Assembly: GCF_014356525.2 (NCBI RefSeq)
Contig: NC_052518.1
Span: 97,599,932-97,663,931 of the forward strand
DNA: 64,000 bases
DNA from: Nilaparvata lugens
Taxonomy: Eukaryota > Arthropoda > Insecta > Hemiptera > Delphacidae
Direction of reading: 5' to 3'
Below, piece after piece: positions 1 to 10,862 of the stretch. Each line of letters starts with the position of its first letter. The first letter of the stretch is position 1. The notes beneath the pieces are model-generated. The model made no database searches and was not told where the DNA came from. It saw nothing but the letters and a program-made list of their open reading frames with translations. A program made the position numbers and the translations under genes.

Positions 1-89
1 CAATACAATATAACACAGTATAATACAAACGGCAACCTCATCCAATAGTATATTATAAAAATTTCAATTCAAATATACATTTTATCATT

Positions 90-300
90 ATATATCACAC
101 ATGTAAACTTTAAAGTAGAAATATTTTTAAAACTCATGTTAGTGACGACCGTTTCGTTGTGTACTGCTTCAAACTAAATTATGTTCAAACAGTGGACTCT
201 CAAAATTTGAGGGTTGTGGTGGGGATTTGAACTCAGCCATATAAATGAGTTTTAAAATACGGTACCTATTTATACTTTAAAGTTTACATTTGTGATATAT
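90..300. mobile_element. MITE with 28-bp inverted ends
   Basis: The left end (ATATCACACATGTAAACTTT, continuing to about 118) recurs as an inverted copy ending at 300. The arms match over roughly 28 bases with one or two mismatches and both abut TA. The interior has no open frame. A short non-autonomous Tc1/mariner-type element is the simplest reading; the family is not recognised. Confidence 0.5.
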
Positions 301-2180
301 TCAACAACTAAAAAAAAAGATATTCAATAAAGAAAAACAAAAATAATTGAAATAGAAACAAATAAATAAGCATAAAGTTGTGAACTGTATGAATCATACA
401 GTAATCAAGAATTATTTGAATCATACAAGGATTCAAATAAAAGTTTGATAAAATGATTGGTATTTTACCAGTTCGATCAAAAGCCGCGTTCAAAGAAAAG
501 TTTTATTTTTTTCCTCCACCTACTGTCTAAAGTACTTACTTTACTCCCTGAAACATAATACCAAAGTGTCACTTTTTCGCTCTCGGTAGTAAAAAACAGA
601 AAAACTCCCTAGGGAGTAAAAGTGACTCCATTTAAATAACATGGGAAGCATCTCTATTTTAAAAACTTACATGGTAATAGGTTAGAAGGTCTAAGCTCAG
701 ATGAGAAAGCGTAATAGAGGTGTCTGTCATTGAGTCAACTGAATTCAATACCACAACCAGAAATTGGATCAACTCATGAAATATATGTTTGTATGATATT
801 ATATTCTTAATATTAGTAGACGATAAAAATTTATACAATTTTTAAAATATTTTATTCTATTCAAAATACCAGCCAACAAATATTTTTGATCTGCATTCTG
901 CAATTCAAATCTGAATATCCGCGTGTATCAAATTCAAATCCGCGTGATCTGGAGTCAGCCATTTTTGGTAGCCTGCCCAGCTGATAAATTATTGTTACAA
1001 CTTTGGCCGATAGATAGCGCAATCGGCAGTGCCAATCAGACGACCGGTTTTTAGGTTTTAGATTATTAGGTTATGTTGTTAGGAAACATTGTCACCAATA
1101 CGTAAGTTATTAGAATGATTTAATTTGCAGTTTCTATAAAAAAATGTAGATGGAGGAAAAATGTTGTGTACATCACGAGCGAAAAATACTTTTTCTCCCT
1201 CAGGAAAATTGTTGCCCTCGGCTTCGCCTCAGGCTTCAAACTTTTTCCCACAGGGAGAAAAAGTCGTACTTTTCACTCTAGATATAAAAATAACTATTTT
1301 TTACCTCAAACCATTGATTAATGTTTCAAAAAAACACTGAAAATATTATTGCGTGCTGTAACAAAAAAAAAATGCAGCAAACCTAACACTATTTATAGCA
1401 TTTTTGTTTCTTTTAAAATTTCGTTTAAAAAATGTTTTAAACTTTGTTGTGAACCTAGTAGGCAGTTTGATAGAAATTTTTATAAAAAATTTCTGATGGT
1501 GTTGAAAAAAGGCGTGTGAATAACCATTGCCAATATATGCCTATATAGGTACAGTAATAACACCAAATCCATGAAATTTATGTTAGTTTGGTTCACTTCA
1601 GGTAGGATTTATAATATTATGCTGATATTTTGTTGATAGAAACATGATTCTGATGACTATATCGTCAAGAACTTTAATTATTATAGAAATTGAAAAGATC
1701 AAATCATTGTTCTTACATTTTCTTGTTTTCAAAGATATTTTCAGAAATGTCAACACAGTATAGATATGGTATTCTATTTGAATATTAAGGTACCCACCTC
1801 ACAAAGTATCGATCAAAAATGTGCTATAAGACAAGAATAGAGCGTATTCAACAATAAAAACTCAAGAATTATTTGCATGTGAAATAAATAAATAAATTTT
1901 TCTCCCGCCAAGCAACAGTCAGTCGAGCTGTCGAATTAATTTTAAATTTCTAAAAATTATAATATTATATTAAAAACATTGCTCATTCCTCTCCCTTCTT
2001 GCATGTGCAGTTTTACTGCCTATTTTTATATTTTGTGGCTACAATACTGAGTTATACATTGCCGAACTTGGCATTATTTGGCTATTTAGCCCATTATCAA
2101 TTTATTATTTTGGCTGTGGAAATTCTTCTTCCTGAAGAAGTTGAAATTTTCATGTTAAAAGCGTTTCAGCAGCATTTTCT
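301..2180. other. AT-rich non-coding stretch with two short palindromic patches
   Basis: No coding frame can be supported. Two patches stand out. Around 538-633 the motif ACTCCCTAGGGAGT sits beside inverted copies of CACTTTTTCGCTC-like sequence. Around 1180-1285 CTTTTTCTCCCTCAGG faces CACAGGGAGAAAAAG across a GC-rich loop. Both look like ends of foldback elements. Nothing else is visible. Confidence 0.4.
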
Positions 2181-2186
2181 TTTTCT

Positions 2187-2418
2187 ATAATAAATTCAAA
2201 TGGAAGGAAACTTATTAATGTTCAATATTTCAAATTGGATTTCAGTATTGAAAATTCTCTTGATGATCAGTTTGGTTTTGTATATTTGTATCAGTTTGTA
2301 TTTTCTACATAGCTGAATAATAAATTCAAACGGAAGGAAACTGGTGAATGTTCAATATTTCAAATTGGATTTTAGTATTGAAAATTCTCCTGATGATCAG
2401 TTTGGTTTTGTTAATTCT
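2187..2418. repeat. Tandem duplication, two ~100-bp copies 130 bp apart
   Basis: The segment from 2187 (ATAATAAATTCAAATGGAAG) is repeated from 2317 with about five differences over 100 bases. The copies are separated by about 30 unrelated bases. The duplication is non-coding. Confidence 0.75.
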
Positions 2419-2885
2419 CATTAGTCTGAGTAATATTTGACAAATTACTTCATTATAAATTGTTTCAACACAGTGTATAAATTGTTTCAAAACATAAGTC
2501 TCATTCAGAAAGTACACGGAAAATTAGAAAACAAGTGAATAAATTAACGTTCCTTTGTAACCTCAATCTTCTACTAGGTGAGACCGTTTCATTTTTTTAT
2601 TACTGACTATTAAGTATTAGTTTTGATTTCTCAAAAAGATAAATCTAGTGATTTGAAGTGCTGGCTACCATTTCTTTAAATAATATTTAAAAACGAGAAA
2701 TAGCAGGTAAATTCCTACATCTTCTAAGCATGCAACAACGTTCATAAACTTTTGGAAAACGCCAAGGTAAAACTGATTTGATTTTATTATTATCGATATC
2801 TCACCAAAAATAGATTTACTTTGAAAAGCCAAAAATTAACATTTTAAAATGAAACCTAAACAGCTTACAAATTGAGGCTAGGCCT

Positions 2886-3673
2886 ATGACCAAACATGGT
2901 TCGTTATGTGGAAAATGTAAAACTCCTGTGCAAAATTCAGATTGGGGATTATTGTGTGAAGGGTTTTGCAAAAGTTGGTACCATATTCGATGCATAAATG
3001 TTTCAAACATTGAATATAAGAAAATTCAGACACTCGGTGGAGGTCTTATATGGTATTGTTCTGAATGCAAGGTTAGAGTAGCAAACATGATCAAACTAAA
3101 TGTACATAATATAGATGAAACCACAAAAAACCAAGAGAAAACTATTGACAATGAAACTTTTTCAGATCTTTTAGATGTAATTGGCAAAATAAGTGAAAGT
3201 CTTGCAACACTAACAGGCCGTGTAAAAAATTGGAACTGTCCAATACAAACTCGGACCAAACTGCAAGTAAAAATGATAAAAATGAAAACTTGTCTTCATT
3301 AAACTTGACTCAACATGATATGTTGCTAAACCTGACACCTTATTTAATATATAGAAGCAAGAACAGAGTTGGAAATTCAATTGTTGAAATAGAAGGTAAA
3401 CTTCTAAAACCGAACGATCTTCCAATTGGACAAAAAACCTCTTGCGAATTGCAAAGCTGTGATAATAACTGTGAACTTTCTGTTATAACTAATCCCGACT
3501 TACCATTGCAAAATAATGTACAAAATATTAATATGTCTCTTGAAATTTTAAACATTGACGAAGATGGTGTCAACTCAGACCCAACTGATGCCCTTTTTAA
3601 CAGACAAGATAATGGAAATAATGACTTGATTGTAGATGAAGATAAGTGGAAAAAGGTCATTAAAAAGAATTAA
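2886..3673 (+). pseudogene. LINE ORF1 with N-terminal PHD-type zinc finger, frameshifted
   Basis: The first part, 2886-3302, opens with a PHD-like Cys/His pattern over residues 5-62: CGKC, then LCEGFCKSWYHIRC, then YCSEC. Such fingers occur in ORF1 of CR1-type LINEs, where ORF1 binds nucleic acid or chromatin. The reading then moves to another frame (3230-3673) at an A-run near 3223-3228 and ends in an acidic, Asn-rich stretch closing with a basic KWKKVIKK. The rest of ORF1 shows no domain I can name. The single-base shift and the missing ORF2 body mark it as a dead copy. The alternative, a host PHD gene exon, is unlikely given the LINE ORF2 tail directly downstream. Confidence 0.6.
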
Positions 3674-3674
3674 A

Positions 3675-4162
3675 AAAGCAAAAATAAGACTTATGCCAAA
3701 AAACTTGATTTGGGGGCATGCTTCGACTGCATCGGATGTGCAACTGCTTCAGAAAAAGGCAATCAGAATCATAACCTTCTCAGACCGCCTGGAACATTGC
3801 AGGCCACTGTTCAGAAAACTGAGAATTATGACAATGTTCAGCCAGTACATATATTGCTCATTAATATATGTAAAAGACAAATTGGACAGCCTGAAGAAAC
3901 GGAGTAGCGTACATGTTCACCGAACCCGAGGTGCAGGGAACTTGGATATACCCCGTAGCAGACTGACAGGGACCCAAAGGAGCTTCCACATAGCGGCTCT
4001 TAAATTGTTCAATCAGCTCCCCAGGTCTGTTAAGGATGCAGAAAAAATGCTTTCAAACGCACGATAAAGGAGCGACTGGTAAAGCGGCCCATCTGTTCGC
4101 TGACGGAGCTGGAGGATGAGCCTTTATTCCCCAACGATGTCCATGGTCTCACCAGAATCTGA
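3675..4162 (+). pseudogene. C-terminal tail of LINE ORF2, frameshifted
   Basis: From about 3690 the frame reads WGHAS..VQLLQKKAIRII, then a C-terminal block with FHIAALKLFNQLPRSVKDA. This is the usual end of Jockey/CR1-type reverse transcriptases, after the thumb. A one-base change in the A-run at 4044-4049 moves the last 35 codons into another frame, ending at the TGA at 4160-4162. The upstream palm and endonuclease are absent. It lies 3' to the PHD-finger ORF1 in the same orientation. Confidence 0.65.
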
Positions 4163-5125
4163 GGGAACGTGCCCCTCGTCTTCCTTGACACAGTCTGTCT
4201 GGTCATCCCAGCTAACGACGAAGGATTCAAGTATCAAGTATGAACTTCCTCACCTGACAGAGAACAGAAGACTTGCTACTGATAATCTCAAGAAGAAAGG
4301 AGACCTGCAGCCAATTCTCCCTATTAATTTGAATATAATTTATGTAGCACAATTTAAAGTTCCTAATGCTAATGCTAACAGCCTCACGTATCTATTTTTG
4401 AAAGAAATTCTGTAAGATTCATAGTAGATATAATAGGAGGAATAGTTCGTAATTGAGATTAATAAAAGTCATCAATATATTTTACCAAAATAACTGATCA
4501 AATTTAGCATTTTCCCCACAACACTTTTTACGATTAACAGGAATTTAACTCGTCTTTATCGTTCAACATTTAATATTTTAAGATTTTCTGTAGGTCTTTC
4601 ATTTTCAATGCTCAACTGAATGTTGTAAAAAGTACAACACGCAACCACTCATGTTCTTTATAATGGACGCGACTACCGGAAAGTTGAAATAGTTCAAAAA
4701 TAAACTAAATATGTCCATAATGAATGACAATGTGCATATATTCAATACTACGTATTACTACTTGGTAAGATGAGTAGCCTCAGTTGAACCCAGTATGATG
4801 AGTAGCCTATCTTAACTGCGTCTCTATTATGGAAGTTTTAATGATTAATCAGCAGTTTCTTATAATTCCAATTGAAGTAAATTTTATTAAAGTAATTTTT
4901 AATAAGTAGTATGCTCCAATGATAATTGTGTGTCTATCTAAGTACTAGTAGGTAATATTATTTGGTGACTGATGATGCATGGTTTTGCTTGCAATTCATT
5001 ATTATAGAATAACCTTTGAGCCTAAGTATAACTGACTGGATCGCTTGAGTCCTCATATTTTGTATTAATGACAAAGCCTATTGTATAAACTGTACTTAAT
5101 GGTCAATAAAGTATTCTATTCTAAA

Positions 5126-6040
5126 CAAGAGATTGAAAAATCATAGATACCTACAGTTCTGTGCAATAAATTGCAAAACAGTGATTTCATAAGATGAATA
5201 AATTGTGATTATGATTTCATAAGATATTTAAATTGATTGTATCTTAATACAATCAAGATATGTGATCAAGATATGGCTTTTATATGATAATCAAGAACTG
5301 ACTTAACTATATGCAGAAGACAATTCAACTACATAGTAAATAAACTAATAAATATTATTCCAGAACATTTTATAAAAATAAAACCCTCTAAAGCACTTAA
5401 AACAAAAATTGAGAACTGGATCAAGACCGAAAATGTTGTAGTCAAACTATTTCAACTCTAGGCATTCATCAACTCTTTATTATCATGTTTTATTCAAATT
5501 ATTTCCCCCTTTACTATCTGAAAATTGTCTATCAAACTATGATTTTGTTACTTTGTCTTATCGTTTGTGAGTATTGAGATGTGACCTGGTTTCCATAGTT
5601 TTATTTATTCTAGTGGTTTGAATTAGTTCTTTTTTTCCATTGACATGTTTGCTGTACCTAGTTGCTCAAACTCACTGCCGGCGCACAAGTTTTCTTTGCC
5701 GGTAGTGCCATTTTGTAAGTTAAAATATTTGTTTTATCAATCTGTATGTCAAGTAAGTTTCTTCATAACTTCAAGCAATTGCTCTTAAAAGATGAATCTT
5801 CATAAAAAATATGAAAGCTATTATGAACATATTTAGATTCCTTTTGAATTGATGTAGAGTAATAGATGAAGATGAGCGTTGATCCAACTATTTACACATA
5901 TAGACCTAGGCCTATAGAGGGTTTATAACTAAATATTGGACTATTTTAAACAGAATCTCCCGCTGGAAGGTGTCAGTACCTTGACCGCTTTTGGAGTGAC
6001 GAGATGCTCTGCAGACGATAGAAGATCCTTGCAGTTGATG
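5126..6040. other. Non-coding stretch, nothing recognised
   Basis: AT-rich sequence with no supported coding frame. 5330-5460 reads weakly like another LINE C-terminus (frame with LKTKIENWIKTEN) but is too short to claim. Confidence 0.3.
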
Positions 6041-6043
6041 TAA

Positions 6044-6269
6044 AGCTGCGTACAGATATACGCGCCTCCAACCCGCTCCGCCCACGCTCCGCCCTCGTTC
6101 CGCCATCGCTCCGCAATCGCTCCGCCCCTGCTCTGCAGTCGCACCGATCATGAACGTTACGGGAGATGTTAGCTCTTCTCGCGTTCCACTCTTGCTCTCC
6201 GGTCGATCATCAATCGCTCTGCTCGAGTGACGTTCGGTTGCGGAGCAGAACGAAAGTCTGTACGCACCT
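6044..6269. mobile_element. 226-bp GC-rich MITE with TAA target duplication
   Basis: Inverted ends AGCTGCGTACAGAT (6044) and GTCTGTACGCACCT (ending 6269) are flanked by TAA at 6041-6043 and 6270-6272. A 3-bp TAA duplication fits PIF/Harbinger-type MITEs. The interior is made of repeated GCTCCGC-like octamers (6072-6135), far more GC-rich than its surroundings. No transposase is encoded. Confidence 0.65.
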
Positions 6270-6581
6270 TAAGACTGTCAGACCTGAATCCTAAAACAAT
6301 TAACAGAAAAATTAACAATGCGGCAATCTATCTTTCAAATATACAATAAATAATTTGACATTTAATTTTGTCTGAAGATACAAGTGTTTCAAAATTTGGA
6401 TTGGGAATCAAATATAACAAAAAATCTGGGTGGCTTGAATTGGAAATGAATTTAGAAATACAAAAGAGAGAAATGAAGAGCTGAAGAATTTTCTCTGCTT
6501 ACAATTTATAATACATTTTCTCACCATCAAGCCATCATCAATCCTATTAATAATAATAAAATAATTATTATTAATTATGGA

Positions 6582-6925
6582 CGCTTATGTGAACTATATG
6601 CTGATGACATTGCCCTTATCAGAAAAACGCCAGATGAGATACAGCAAGCACTTGACATGTGGCGATCCAAACTGGAAGGAGCTGGCCTCAGAATCAGTAG
6701 GGAGAAAACAGTTTACATGCACTGTGGTGTTAGTGGCATTGTCAGTCGGGCACCACACCTGCAAGTACTCCTTTGGAGGATGTTCAGCAATGCAAGTATT
6801 TAGGGTCGATTATCAGCAACGATGCAGACATTTCGAGCAGGATTAATACGGGTTGGATGAAATGGAGAGAGCTGACGGGAGTGCTTTGCAGTAGGGAGGA
6901 GAATGGGTGTTCTGGTCCAGTGTGT
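6582..6925 (+). pseudogene. RTE reverse transcriptase, palm and thumb fragment
   Basis: From 6582 the frame reads LCELYADDIALIRKTPDEI, containing the YADD catalytic box of reverse transcriptases, then GAGLRISREKT. A frameshift near 6760 moves it to a frame reading YLGSIISNDADISSRI and GWMKWRELTGVLC, the standard RTE/BovB continuation. The fingers and endonuclease are absent upstream. After 6915 it runs into GT repeats. It is dead as a protein. Confidence 0.7.
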
Positions 6926-6949
6926 GTGTGTGTGAGTGTGTGTGTGTGT

Positions 6950-6981
<32 letters not shown>

Positions 6982-7655
6982 CATGAAGGGTAGTAGAATA
7001 CTCGATTCTTAAGGTTAAATAAAGAAAAAAAAAAAAAAAAAAAAAAAAATTTTGTGTTATCAGTTTGTTTAGAACTTGATGAGTATAGATGAGATGTGGA
7101 ATGTGGATTGTTTTTTATTATTATTTTTTTTCTCAATTTAACTAACATTGTGTCGTTGGTCTTGGAACTATCTGTTACTATCTGTAAATAATTCTATAGT
7201 AATTTTTTTTATCGTCACTGTTTTTTTAGGGAAACCTCGTATGTGTTGAATTTCATTTTTTTTGGGATAGAAAAAAAAAACCGAACAACATCAAATTATA
7301 TTTCATTGGAAAAAAAATTATCAAAGAAACAAAATTTTTTTCTGTATAAAAAAATATTTTTTATTGGACAAAACGATATATAGACTATACAATATTTACA
7401 ACAATTTACAAACCACCCCCCCATCATCATCATTGGGGGTAATGGTGATAGTGGTGGATCTCCACCACTATCACTATGTTTGGGGGGTGAGGGTGTTGGG
7501 GTGGAGGATTTTGTGGTGGAGAGTTTCGGGGTGGAGGGTTTCGGGGTGGAGGGTTTCTGGGTGGGGTTTGATGGAGGTGGATGGTGGGAGGGGGTTGGGT
7601 TGTGTTTATATATAGAGGGGGGTCAGGGGCCAATAACTCCTCCAATGTTGAGTGG
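6920..7655. repeat. GT repeat, poly(A) and G-rich minisatellite inside RTE LINE
   Basis: 6920-6981 is a GT repeat, 7022-7049 a run of about 28 A, and 7482-7600 a G-rich minisatellite of ~18-bp units around GTGGAGGGTTTCGGG. An inverted CCACCACTATCAC / GTGATAGTGGTGG hairpin lies at 7444-7473. Frames open across the G-rich part come from unit length and are not genes. Confidence 0.7.
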
Positions 7656-7664
7656 GGCCACAAT

Positions 7665-8042
7665 AGAATGCCCATACACATTAAGGGCAAAGTGTATAAA
7701 GCTGCAGTGCGTCCAGCAATGATATATGGTGCAGAGTGCTGGCCTCTGAAAAAGCAACAAGCAGAGAAACTTCGTACTGCTGAGATGGGCCGGAGGTGTA
7801 GGTAGACTGGACCACGTTAAAAACACTCATTTACGTGGCAGTTTTGAAAAAATAATGGAACGAAGACTGCGATGGTATGGCCATGTAAAGAGACGCCCAC
7901 CCGAAAACATGACTAGAAAAGTGCTGGAGATAGAGTCACATGGGCCAAGGCGCAGAGGCAGACCACGCCTAACATGGATAGTGCTTAGAGATATGAGACA
8001 ATTGCAACTAACAGCAGAGACGACCCAAGATCGCAATCACTA
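7665..8042 (+). pseudogene. RTE reverse transcriptase C-terminus
   Basis: Reads KVYKAAVRPAMIYGAECW, then after a frame change near 7795 RRLRWYGHVKRRP, RRRGRPRLTW and MRQLQLTAE. This order (AVRPAMLYG, ECW, LRWxGHV, GRPxxxW, DMR) is diagnostic of the RTE clade C-terminus. It ends at TAG 8041-8043. It belongs with the palm fragment upstream; the frame change shows decay. Confidence 0.75.
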
Positions 8043-8589
8043 GTCACTTACATCCAGAAGAGCAGACCCCAAATAATGGGAAAAAGGCAAGGAAGAAGAA
8101 GAAGAGCTTATGAGGACATGGCTTACAGAAAAAAAAACAATTATTACTATCGTTACATCTATCAATTTCGATTCTTAACATAAAATTATAGAATCAATTA
8201 AAATAATATACTGAAAAACTATGAACAGATGAGTCATACATAAGTACTTCAAATTATAACTATATGATTATTATAATTGGGAATATAGATCTACTATATA
8301 ATATTATAGTGTAACATTATCTCATTGTAAAAATATAATTACTGTATTTTGAAAATCAATGGAAGTAACGTTAATTCTCCTAATCCACTCATCAGTGGAG
8401 CAGACACATGAGCTGTTCACTTGAAATCTGAAAATAAGCCATTTTGGGCGGAAAGATATTTCATATTGTGATGTATTTCGTTGTCACATATTCTGGACAA
8501 AAAAAATGAATTCAACGAAGACAATAGATTGACCAATATAATACCATAGACAATAGGTAGCATAAGAGTTAAGATCATTTGGGTATGAA

Positions 8590-8740
8590 CTGAAACTGTT
8601 GCCTCATCAACAATACATTATTAGTCTATTTCGGACATTCAAAATGTGATCTAAATTTGGGAGAGAAACAGTACAAGGAGTATCCTTAGTTTTTTCTCTC
8701 CCGATCAATTATTCTTGTAAAATATTGAATAAATATAAAA
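8590..8740 (+). repeat. LINE 3'-end family with GGGAGAG/CTCTCCC hairpin (copy 1)
   Basis: TCTATTTCGGACATTC, then AAATTTGGGAGAG, ~35 bases, TTTTTTCTCTCCC, then AATAAA. The same arrangement occurs inverted at 17060-17205, 29840-29965 and 38160-38275. The stem-loop just before an AATAAA tail suggests the 3' end of a non-LTR element. No coding part is attached. Confidence 0.55.
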
Positions 8741-8999
8741 ATAAACATATTAAATTGCCTATCAACAGTTGAAGAAACTTAATATAACATATAAATTCAT
8801 TATAAATACTGAGCTAAATTAAAAACTTAGTTAAGCATTGAGTAATAGGATGACTATGATTGATTGATTTTATAAAATAGCGAACATGTTCAAGAGACTC
8901 AAGTTTTGAAGTACATTAAAAGAAAAAATAGTAAACTACAGTACTTGTAATGTTTCAAGAACTGACCGTTGTAGAACTGACGGGAGAGATCATCTAGGT

Positions 9000-9210
9000 C
9001 GGAAGTGTCTAAAACCTTGAAAAACTGTAAACTAGGCCTACTAAAATCTTGAAGAGTTTAAAACAGGCCTATAACCACCCTCAGTAAATTGAGAATCTAT
9101 ATGCAAATTGAGAATCTATATGAGTAGTTCAGACGTAATGATGCGTCATTCATGAATTTCCTATCCCGTACTTGTATAAGCAAATTCTTTCCATTATTAT
9201 ATTATAGATG
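9000..9210. repeat. Single arm of a long-inverted-repeat MITE
   Basis: Shares CTACTRAAATCTTGAAGA, AAACAGGCCT and GAATCTATATGC blocks with both arms of the element at 43005-43485. Only one arm is present here. A short internal duplication (AATTGAGAATCTATATG, twice around 9090-9122) is also seen. Non-coding. Confidence 0.5.
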
Positions 9211-9329
9211 TAGTGTTAACTACTGAGTCAACTATTATGTTCAAATAGCACAAAGAGCTTAATACTAAATAACTCAACTCATGATGAGGCATAGCAGAAA
9301 ATATGATCAGATTATCAATAATGAAACAA

Positions 9330-9505
9330 CATTTATTTATGGACGATGTCCACATGAGCTTTTTGATTGTGCCTAGGTAATGAGATAAGATTATGAGATC
9401 AAACGTCCATGCCTACTGGTGGGATACGAACCCACGACCAGGTAGCACTAGCAGACTGATGAGTACAACGCCTTAGTCGTCTCTGCCAACCTGATCCTGG
9501 ATGAA
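9330..9505 (-). mobile_element. tRNA-derived SINE
   Basis: On the minus strand a tRNA-like head begins near 9505. It has an A-box-like GGCAGAGACGACTAAGG and a perfect B box in a 5-bp T arm (GTGGG TTCGTAT CCCAC). The body ends with CTCATTACCTAGGCACAA and AGCTCATGTGGACATCGTCC, then an A-rich tail. The missing acceptor pairing and the attached body make it a SINE, not a tRNA gene. The 3' domain is shared with the SINEs at 10370-10548 and 44185-44445. Confidence 0.7.
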
Positions 9506-9642
9506 CATCAACATGATTGGTTCAAAGTTTCAAGTCAAATAAACGACAGTTTATTAGCATGAGCCGTATGGGAGGTGAGTAGATACATACTATGAAATCC
9601 CAATAATGATACTCAAACTCACTAACAAACGAACAATTATTA

Positions 9643-10345
9643 AAAAAGGATCGTTCCAGAATTGAATTGCACTATTTTTATAACTCTTTACATGGCAGGA
9701 ATAGGCTGAAATTTTCTCCAAGGTTTAGTGACAGAGCTCTAAAATTTTCATGAGGCTGCCATGATTCATTATCAGTTAGGAGCAATCCAATATGGAGCTG
9801 ATACTCACTTCTACCTCCAAATAATAATACGCAGTGTCATCAGTTTTTTAAAGAGTAAAACTAAGATTCACCGCAAGTGTAGTATGTATGGCTAATTTCA
9901 ACATTTTTTCTAGAGTTCCTAATGAATTTAGTGTAAAAGGCCTTGGTCGGACATCTTTGACAGTGTTTGGGACACGTGACGTGGATGCACGGCCGCTTCC
10001 TTGTTTGTCGTGTAATGTTATTCTTCCTTCAACAGACGATTGGCGCAAACGAGAAACAATTTGCTTTGATATAACGTCGTTAACATACACACTACACAAC
10101 TCAAATTCAGTGGCACTTTTATTATTTCCTGTTAAAAATGGATAACACTACTTAATTTTCATTTGGCGGTAGAAGTGATTGGTAGCTCCATATTGGATTG
10201 CTTCTAACTGACGAATGAACAATGGCAGCTGCATGAAATTTTACAGCACTGCATCTGGGAGTAAGTTCCCTGAAAATTTCAGCCTTTTCCTGACATGTAC
10301 AAGATTATAAATGAATAGTGTGAGTTAATTCTGGAACGATCCTCG
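9643..10345 (-). mobile_element. Mariner-like element with ~220-bp inverted repeats
   Basis: GGATCGTTCCAGAATT at 9648 is mirrored by AATTCTGGAACGATCC ending near 10342, and similarity continues inward for about 220 bases on each side (shared blocks AGGCTGAAATTTTC and CAATCCAATATGGAGCT). TA borders the right end; the left boundary is blurred by an A-run. Between the arms sits a minus-strand remnant of a mariner transposase N-terminus. Long arms around a truncated transposase suggest a non-autonomous derivative. Confidence 0.65.
9848..10140 (-). pseudogene. Mariner transposase N-terminal HTH remnant
   Basis: Minus-strand frame with KSATE, VYVNDVISKQIVSR, EGRITLHDKQGSGRASTSR and NTVKDVR in order. 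This is the layout of the Mos1-type helix-turn-helix region of mariner transposases, where an SGRPSTSR-like linker follows the second HTH. About 95 codons are readable. The catalytic DDE/D half is absent, and the frame runs into the left inverted repeat. It lies between the two long arms of its element. Confidence 0.6.
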
Positions 10346-10369
10346 TACAAACACATTTGAGAAACTAAG

Positions 10370-10548
10370 TGTTTTTTGGTGGATGATGCCCGCATAAGTA
10401 ATCACTGAGTAATCAGTGAGAGTTTACCGTATCTAAACTCCATTCATTCGACGGGATTCGAACCCACAATATTAGTCAGTGATATATGGATACGTTGTAA
10501 AAGTTTGATAGCTCACCGTTACCTTATCTGACTACGCCACCACAACCA
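10370..10548 (-). mobile_element. tRNA-derived SINE
   Basis: Minus strand: head GGCGTAGTCAGATAAGG (A-box-like), B box GGGTTCGAATCCCG, then a body ending CACTGATTACTTATGCGGGC and ATCATCCACC with an A-rich tail. The head differs from the SINE at 9330-9505, but the 3' domain around TTATGCGGGCATCATCC is clearly related. Confidence 0.7.
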
Positions 10549-10827
10549 CAATGTAATGCTTCAACAGCTCACATGTCAGGAAATATGTCGAAATACACTC
10601 TTTCCCATGGATTCCATCAAAACTCCGTCGAAATGCATTTGAGATACTCTCGAACCAATCATGATCTGTAAACATACACCAGTACTGTAAATTATTTTAT
10701 CAAAACTATCAATGAAATCAAAGAATTACATCAAGTAGAGATGCTCTCGAACCAACAATGTGCACTACCATAAATAATATGAATCATTTCATCGAAGACT
10801 TTCAATTAAATCAATAATAATATGGAG

Positions 10828-10862
10828 TAACCTGGCTGGCTCAGGTCTGGTGTCGGATTGTT
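10828..10862 (-). repeat. Truncated RTE/SINE 3' tail
   Basis: On the minus strand it ends GACACCAGACCTGAGCCAGC, then CAGGTTACTCC and an ATT-rich run. This is identical in design to the longer copy at 22484-22630. Confidence 0.55.

Larger units (their letters stand above)
2870..5125 (+). mobile_element. Internally deleted non-LTR retrotransposon (CR1/Jockey-like)
   Basis: A plus-strand LINE copy made of ORF1 (PHD finger) fused to the last ~160 codons of ORF2, then a ~1-kb 3' UTR ending at AATAAAGTATTCTATTCTA near 5105-5123. That is a poly(A) signal followed by the short ATTCT repeat tail typical of insect LINEs. The endonuclease and nearly all of the reverse transcriptase are missing between 3673 and 3690, so the copy cannot move itself. 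The 5' end is uncertain. Confidence 0.65.
6582..8100 (+). mobile_element. Broken RTE-type LINE with inserted simple repeats
   Basis: Plus-strand RTE reverse transcriptase remains lie in two blocks, 6582-6925 and 7655-8090. They are separated by ~730 bp of GT repeat (6920-6981), a poly(A) run (7022-7049), AT-rich filler and a G-rich minisatellite. The second block continues the protein where the first stops, so the middle is an insertion or expansion. The last bases before 8100 carry a GAA-rich 3' tail. Confidence 0.65.

Noticed and set aside
2816..3010. Minus-strand frame overlapping the PHD-finger ORF
   Set aside because: Shadow of the plus-strand Cys/His pattern; no domain of its own.
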